The notes under the pieces are model-generated. The model had not been told where the DNA came from. It saw only the letters and a list, made by a program, of their open reading frames with translations, and did no database searches. Position numbers and translations under genes: made by a program. A DNA stretch of 64,000 nt from an uncultured Collinsella sp. (GTDB lineage: Bacteria; Actinomycetota; Coriobacteriia; Coriobacteriales; Coriobacteriaceae). Location: NCBI GenBank assembly GCA_900541875.1, contig UQLF01000006.1, positions 1 through 64,000 of the forward strand, in the 5' to 3' direction. Positions within the stretch are counted from its first letter, which is position 1. Each line of letters opens with the position of its first letter. This document shows, in pieces, positions 59,704 through 64,000 of the stretch.

Positions 59704-61965
59704 TTACGCTTTCTTGGCAGGAGCCTTAACAGCGGCTGCCTTGGCCTTGGGGGCAGCCTTTTTGGTGGCTGCCTTCTTGGCCGTGGTGGACTTGGCCGTG
59801 GTCTTGGCGGCAGACTTGGCAGCCTTCGCCTTAGCCGGAGCCTTCTTAGCAGCCGCGGTCTTGGGCTTCACCGAGGATGTACGCTTGCGCGTCGCCTTCT
59901 TGGGCTCCTCGACCACGGGCGGCTTATAGCTGCTGGGACCGCGGCGCTTAAGCACCACACCTGCCAGACCGGGAACCTTGATCTCGATGGAGTCCATCTG
60001 CCCGTTCCAGGGATAGGGCTCGCTCGAGCAGGTGTAAGGCTCCTCACCGGCGTATCCGCTGCCGCCGAACTCGGGACGGTCGGAATCGAAGATGACCTCC
60101 CAGTCACCCTCGCGCGGCACGCCCACGCGGAAGCTCTCGTAGCTCGCCGGATCAAAGTTGATCAGAATCACCAGGTCGTCATCGACGTCCTCGCCCTGAC
60201 GCACAAAGCTCACGATGGACTGCTTGGAGTTGTCCGCGTCGATCCAGGTAAAGCCGTCGTCGGTGTAGCCGCGCTCATACAGGGCGGGCTCGGCAGTGTA
60301 CAGGTGGTTGAGCGCCTTAATGAACGCCTGATGATGACGGTGGGTCTCGTACTCCTCGGTCAAGAACCACTGAATGGACTCGTAGTAGCGCCACTCAATA
60401 AACTGGCCGATCTCGTTGCCCATAAAGTTGAGCTTGGCACCGGGGTGCGTCATCTGGTAGAAGGCCAGCGTTCGCAGACCGGCAAACTGGCGCCACCAGT
60501 CGCCCGGCATGCGACCGATCAGCGAGCACTTGCCGTGAACGACCTCGTCGTGGCTCAGCGGGCAAATGAAGTTCTCGGTAAAGGCGTACATGATGGAGAA
60601 CGTGAGCAGGCCGTGGTTGCCGGGGCGCCATGGAAAATCGGTCTGCATGTAATGCAGGGTGTCGTTCATCCAGCCCATGTCCCACTTGTAGTGGAAGCCC
60701 AGGCCGCCGTCCTGCGGCGGATAGGTCACGAGCGGCCACGCGGTGGACTCTTCGGCCATCATCATCACGTCGGGGTAGTGCGCCTCTACGGCGCAGTTGA
60801 CCTGGCAGATAAACGCGCTGGCGTCCAGGTCCTCCTCGGTACCGTACTTGTTGAACTTCTTCTGGCCGAGATCGTCGATGCCAAAGTTGAGGTACAGCAT
60901 ACTGGACACGCCGTCCATGCGAATGCCGTCTACGTGGAAGTTCTCGAGCCAATACAGCACGTTAGAGACCAGGAAGGAGCGGACCTCGCCGCGGGCGAAG
61001 TCGAACTTATGCGTGCCCCAGTTGGGGTGAATCTCGTGCTCAAACAGCATGTGGCCGTTAAAGGTGGCAAGGCCGTGGGAGTCGGCACAAAAGCCGCCGG
61101 GCACCCAGTCCATGATCACGCCGATGCCCGCCTCGTGGCACGCATCGATAAAGTGCATGAGCTGCTGCGGGTTACCGTAGCGCGACGTGGCAGCATAGTA
61201 ACCGGTCGTCTGGTAGCCCCAGGAGCCATCAAAGGGATGCTCCATGAGCGGCATGACCTCGATATGCGTGTAGCCCATGTCGCGCACGTAGTCCACGAGC
61301 TCGACCGACAGGTCGTCGTAGGTGTAAAACTCGCCGCGCTGCGCAGGGAAGGGATCCATGGGGCCGGGGTAGTTGCCGTATTCGTCGGGCTCTCCCTGCG
61401 GCGCGTCACCGTGGCGCTTCCACGAGCCAATATGCACCTCGTAGATGTTAAGCGGCTGCGACATGTGGTTGTGGCCGGCGCGGCGCTTGAGCCACGCGGC
61501 GTCATTCCACTTGTAGCCATCGAGGGTCCACAGCACGCTCGCGGTACCCGGAGGGCACTCGGCCTTAAAGGCATACGGATCGGCCTTGTAGAGCTTCTCG
61601 CCCTCGTTGGTTTCGATAAGGTACTTATAGAGCTGGCCCTGCTCGGCGCCAGGAATAAAGCCTTCCCAAATAGCGCTCGTATGCACGGGCACCAGCGGGT
61701 TGGCTCGTTCATCCCAGTCGTTAAATTCGCCAATGACATGGACACTCTTTACATCGGGCGCCCAAACGCAAAAGCGCCAGCCGCGCGTACGGTTCTGCGT
61801 GTCGGGATGCGCGCCCATCTTTTCCCAGCTGCGCTCCCACATACCAATGCCAAACAGGTAGACATCGTCCTTGGAGAGCTCCGGTGCGTGTGGAGCCGGT
61901 TTGCGGGTTGCGGGCTTTTTAGCCGTTGGCTTTAGCTTTGTATCGCTCACGTTTGATCCCATCAT
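59704..61965 (-). CDS. glgB: Glycogen branching enzyme with Lys/Ala-rich C-terminal tail
   Basis: GlgB makes alpha-1,6 branches. The 753-aa protein has an N-terminal beta domain (GWRFCVWAPDVKSVHVIGEFNDW), and a GH13 barrel with EVMPLMEHPFDGSWGYQ, nucleophile Asp in DGIRMDGVSSML, MMMAEEST and LSHDEVVHGK. The last 70 residues are a basic tail (KKATRKRTSS, then KK/AAK repeats), sharing TRKRT with the GlgA tail. A Lys/Pro-rich N-terminal leader (about 30 aa) is also present. ATG 61965 or 61962 are both possible; neither has a strong RBS. First gene of the operon. Confidence 0.92.
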   Translation of the reverse strand: MMGSNVSDTKLKPTAKKPATRKPAPHAPELSKDDVYLFGIGMWERSWEKMGAHPDTQNRTRGWRFCVWAPDVKSVHVIGEFNDWDERANPLVPVHTSAIWEGFIPGAEQGQLYKYLIETNEGEKLYKADPYAFKAECPPGTASVLWTLDGYKWNDAAWLKRRAGHNHMSQPLNIYEVHIGSWKRHGDAPQGEPDEYGNYPGPMDPFPAQRGEFYTYDDLSVELVDYVRDMGYTHIEVMPLMEHPFDGSWGYQTTGYYAATSRYGNPQQLMHFIDACHEAGIGVIMDWVPGGFCADSHGLATFNGHMLFEHEIHPNWGTHKFDFARGEVRSFLVSNVLYWLENFHVDGIRMDGVSSMLYLNFGIDDLGQKKFNKYGTEEDLDASAFICQVNCAVEAHYPDVMMMAEESTAWPLVTYPPQDGGLGFHYKWDMGWMNDTLHYMQTDFPWRPGNHGLLTFSIMYAFTENFICPLSHDEVVHGKCSLIGRMPGDWWRQFAGLRTLAFYQMTHPGAKLNFMGNEIGQFIEWRYYESIQWFLTEEYETHRHHQAFIKALNHLYTAEPALYERGYTDDGFTWIDADNSKQSIVSFVRQGEDVDDDLVILINFDPASYESFRVGVPREGDWEVIFDSDRPEFGGSGYAGEEPYTCSSEPYPWNGQMDSIEIKVPGLAGVVLKRRGPSSYKPPVVEEPKKATRKRTSSVKPKTAAAKKAPAKAKAAKSAAKTTAKSTTAKKAATKKAAPKAKAAAVKAPAKKA

Positions 61966-62165
61966 GACGCGGCAGCGTGTTGCCTTGGTGACTAGATGCG
62001 AAAGGTCCAAGGCTGCACGAATCGAAGGGACGGCGAAGTTTCTGTGATTCGTTCCACCTCGCGTGCTCGGTGGAACTTTCGGCAGAAACTACGATAACAC
62101 CTGTGCGTTAGTTTTATGGACGAAAGCGGATTTGCGGGGGCGTTTAATCGGTAAGCGACATGTTT

Positions 62166-62274
62166 ATACCACTGGCAGAATTGCCGTGGTAAAACTCTTG
62201 ACACTTTTACCAATTAGGGTTTCAAAATTGTTAGCCTGACGTTTGGTAAAACGTTTTTAGCAGGTTGTTTACCA
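62166..62274. promoter_or_regulatory. Operator-like cluster between glgB and the HAD gene
   Basis: Four TGGTAAA or TTTACCA half-sites occur: TGGTAAAA 62187-62194, TTTTACCA 62205-62212, TGGTAAAA 62244-62251, TTTACCA 62268-62274. The first two form an inverted repeat around a plus-strand TTGACA (62198-62203). A further palindrome TACCACTGGCA/TGCCGTGGTA lies at 62167-62190. The pattern suggests a dimeric repressor or activator controlling the divergent glgB operon and the HAD gene. The rest of this 331-bp gap, toward glgB, holds no gene. Confidence 0.5.
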
Positions 62275-62296
62275 TTTGACATCGAAAGGTTCGTTT

Positions 62297-62986
62297 ATGT
62301 CCCATACCGCCGCTCCCAAGGTTGCTTTTATTTTCGATTGCGACGGCACGTTAGTTAATAGCACACCCGTTTGGGCTTATGCTCAGTCAGAGTTATTGCA
62401 CCGCCACGGGATTGACGTGACCGTGGATGACTTTGCCCAATTTGAGCATTTGTCGCTCGAGGACGAGTGCCAGGCCTACCACGACACGTGGGGCATTGGC
62501 GCGAATGGCGAGGAGCTGTATCGCGAGCTGGGGGAGATTTTGATCGATGGGTACTCCAAGGTTCCGCCGCGCGAGGGTCTCCTGGTATTTTTGGAGCAGG
62601 CGAAGGCGGCGGGCATTGCCATGTGCGTGGCTACGTCCACGCCGGCCGAGCTGGTGCAGTCTGCGCTCGCAGGTGCGGGGCTCGACGCTTACATGGAGTT
62701 TGTTACCACGACGGGTGAGGCGGGACGCTCCAAACAGTTCCCCGATGTGTATGAACTTGCGCTGCGCCGTCTGGAGGAACGCCACGGGCACAAGTTTGAG
62801 CGCGCTTGGGTGTTTGAGGACGCCGTCTTTGGCTTAAAGAGCTCTGGCTCCGCCGGCTTTAAGCGCGTAGGTATTTATGACCCGCACGGCCGCATGAAGC
62901 GCGACGAGGTGCGTTCCAACTGCGATATCTTTATCGACAGCTACGAGGACCTGGATCTGGCCCGCGTGCTTTCGTTTAAGGGATAG
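62297..62986 (+). CDS. HAD-superfamily phosphatase (subfamily IA)
   Basis: A 229-aa HAD hydrolase with motif I FIFDCDGTLVNS, a helical cap, motif II VATSTP, motif III Lys in GRSKQFPDVYELALRRL, and motif IV FEDAVFGLKSSGSAGF. It is close to phosphoglycolate phosphatase or beta-phosphoglucomutase-like enzymes. Proximity to glycogen genes and shared TGGTAAA sites would fit a sugar phosphate, but the substrate cannot be read from sequence. GAAAGG precedes ATG 62297. Confidence 0.85.
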   Translation: MSHTAAPKVAFIFDCDGTLVNSTPVWAYAQSELLHRHGIDVTVDDFAQFEHLSLEDECQAYHDTWGIGANGEELYRELGEILIDGYSKVPPREGLLVFLEQAKAAGIAMCVATSTPAELVQSALAGAGLDAYMEFVTTTGEAGRSKQFPDVYELALRRLEERHGHKFERAWVFEDAVFGLKSSGSAGFKRVGIYDPHGRMKRDEVRSNCDIFIDSYEDLDLARVLSFKG

Positions 62987-62995
62987 GCGAGGGCT

Positions 62996-63661
62996 GTGGC
63001 TTGCAAGGTATTAGTGGTCTGCGGCTCGCCCGTGGTGGCGAGCATGGATCTGTTGCGTAGGCTAGCAGGGGGGTGCGACCACGTTGTCGCCGTGGACCGC
63101 GGACTCGATGCGCTGCTGGGCGCTGGCCTGAGCTGCGACGTCTATGTGGGGGATGCCGACACGGTGAGTGATGCGGGTCGTGCGTTGGTCGATGCCGCCA
63201 CCGACTTTGAAGTTGAGCGCCACGACCCGTACAAGGACTATACCGATCTGGCGCTCGCGCTCGATTCCGTCCGGCGTCGCTGGCCGGGTGCCGAAGTGGT
63301 TGCAACCTGCGCCACCGGCGGCCGGCCGGATATGGCCCTGTCCGTCCTAGGCCTACTAGCAGCCTACAAAGATGCCCCCGTCTGGATCAAAGTAGACGAA
63401 GTGACGGCCAGAATCCTGCACCAGGACGAAACCTGGACCATCGAAAACGCCGAGGGCAAAACCTTCTCTATCATCGCGATCGCCCCAGAAACGGTAATAA
63501 GCGAACACGGCCTAGAATGGGAACTAAACCATTCCCCGCTAGGACTCTTGGCGGATACAGGCATCAGCAACGTCGTCAGGTCAACCGCAAAGATTACCGT
63601 CCACCAAGGAACTGCAATAGCGTATTTGTTACATGAGGGTTTTATCGGGACGGTGGGTTAA
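62996..63661 (+). CDS. thiN: Thiamine pyrophosphokinase
   Basis: The 221-aa protein would convert thiamine to thiamine pyrophosphate. It shows VAVDRGLDALLGAGL, VGDADTVSD (family GDxDS) and the DYTDLALALDS metal/substrate motif, then a C-terminal beta domain ending VHQGTAIAYLLHEG. The start is GTG 62996, 9 nt after the HAD stop. From about 63350 on, codon use shifts to A-ending codons, unlike the first half. Confidence 0.87.
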   Translation: MACKVLVVCGSPVVASMDLLRRLAGGCDHVVAVDRGLDALLGAGLSCDVYVGDADTVSDAGRALVDAATDFEVERHDPYKDYTDLALALDSVRRRWPGAEVVATCATGGRPDMALSVLGLLAAYKDAPVWIKVDEVTARILHQDETWTIENAEGKTFSIIAIAPETVISEHGLEWELNHSPLGLLADTGISNVVRSTAKITVHQGTAIAYLLHEGFIGTVG

Positions 63662-63712
63662 TTGACTGATTTTGCCGAAGTCAAAATCAGTCAATTCAGC
63701 CCCGTCCCAGGA
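63659..63712. repeat. Palindrome after the thiN stop
   Basis: TTAATTGACTGATTTTG pairs with CAAAATCAGTCAATTCA around CCGAAGT. The outer GGACGG/CCGTCC parts also pair. It overlaps the thiN stop codon and may act as a terminator or REP-like element. Confidence 0.6.
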
Positions 63713-63749
63713 AAACCCGTAAGGCGGACAATCAATCCAAAATTCCCCC

Positions 63750-63778
63750 TTGCATCCCCGTAAACATTCCCCTATAGT
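63750..63778 (+). promoter_or_regulatory. Promoter of tRNA-Ala
   Basis: TTGCAT (63750-63755), a 17-bp spacer and TATAGT (63773-63778) lie 13 bp before the mature tRNA 5' end. Confidence 0.7.
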
Positions 63779-63791
63779 ATCTCCTCGTCAC

Positions 63792-63867
63792 GGGGGCGTA
63801 GCTCAGCTGGGAGAGCGCTTGACTGGCAGTCAAGAGGTCAGGGGTTCGATCCCCCTCGTCTCCACCA
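63792..63867 (+). tRNA. tRNA-Ala (anticodon GGC)
   Basis: The acceptor stem GGGGGCG pairs with CGTCTCC (two G-U pairs). The D arm contains GCTCAGCTGGGAGAGC. The anticodon stem CTTGA/TCAAG encloses CTGGCAG, giving anticodon GGC. The T arm is AGGGG-TTCGATC-CCCCT. Discriminator A and an encoded CCA are present. It reads GCC, the favoured Ala codon of the core genes. Confidence 0.95.
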
Positions 63868-63877
63868 TCGTGAATGC

Positions 63878-63907
63878 AAAGGCCTTCGGAATCCCGAAGG
63901 CCTTTTT
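63878..63907 (+). terminator. Terminator after tRNA-Ala
   Basis: AAAGGCCTTCGG pairs with CCGAAGGCCTTT around AATC, and TTTT follows. About 90 bp of AT-richer sequence up to the window end shows no gene. Confidence 0.92.
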
Positions 63908-64000
63908 CATGCAAAAATACCTTGTGCCACAAACCCCACCTACGCCAACAAAAAGTTGCGCAATTTATTTCCCATGTCTGTACATAGTTTGTTAGACAAA

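Overview
The window looks like chromosomal DNA of a Coriobacteriia actinobacterium, most likely Collinsella or a close relative. That assignment is an inference from gene content and style: GC-rich core genes, a GlgC/GlgD pair with GlgB, GlgP and GlgA, and HPr and enzyme I next to two PfkB sugar kinases. No search was run.

Layout. Bases 1-8430 carry ptsH (HPr), ptsI (enzyme I), two tandem 1-phosphofructokinase-like kinases, a CCA-adding tRNA nucleotidyltransferase, tRNA-Glu(CTC), a flippase-like membrane protein and a TetR regulator. Bases 8499-31720 form a foreign-looking island of about 23.2 kb with different codon use (Ala GCG preferred, where the surrounding genes prefer GCC). It starts with a solitary 43-bp end of an IS3-family element and finishes with a full 1.3-kb copy of that element. 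Its left arm (minus strand) has a textbook sigma70 promoter and a cobalamin riboswitch ahead of an exported, Tat-type CbiK cobaltochelatase lipoprotein, two further lipoproteins and a FecCD/FecE-type ABC transporter. Its right arm (plus strand) is a tightly overlapping operon for the anaerobic cobalamin pathway: cbiF, cbiD, a gutted cbiL, cbiG, cbiH, cbiET, cbiA, cobT, cobU, cobS, a CobU-like/CobC fusion, cbiB, cobD, cbiP, cobO, cbiC, cobK. Every step from sirohydrochlorin to adenosylcobalamin is present except precorrin-2 C20-methylation, because cbiL survives only as a 77-codon internal-deletion remnant.

Bases 31.8-40.4 kb (minus strand) hold a MacB-like efflux operon (adaptor, ATPase, permease), an L,D-transpeptidase, a one-chain iron-sulfur L-serine dehydratase and metK. 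Bases 40.7-47.9 kb (plus strand) hold gltX, priA, def, fmt and rsmB. Bases 48.4-62.0 kb (minus strand) are a glycogen/maltodextrin block: an FmdB-type zinc ribbon, a GH13-GH77 fusion enzyme, and the apparent operon glgB-glgP-glgC-glgD-glgA. GlgA and GlgB carry long histone-H1-like Lys/Ala/Thr tails. The window ends with a HAD phosphatase, thiamine pyrophosphokinase and tRNA-Ala(GGC).

Intergenic regions are rich in palindromic repeats of at least four kinds. Two homologous elements of about 130 bp, near 48.1 and 52.2 kb, share a conserved core but have different, self-complementary arms, which is what a structured RNA would look like.

Most interesting points: the IS-bounded and probably excisable B12 island with a broken cbiL, the H1-like tails on glycogen enzymes, the candidate structured RNA family, and the exported cobaltochelatase next to a B12-riboswitch-controlled importer.
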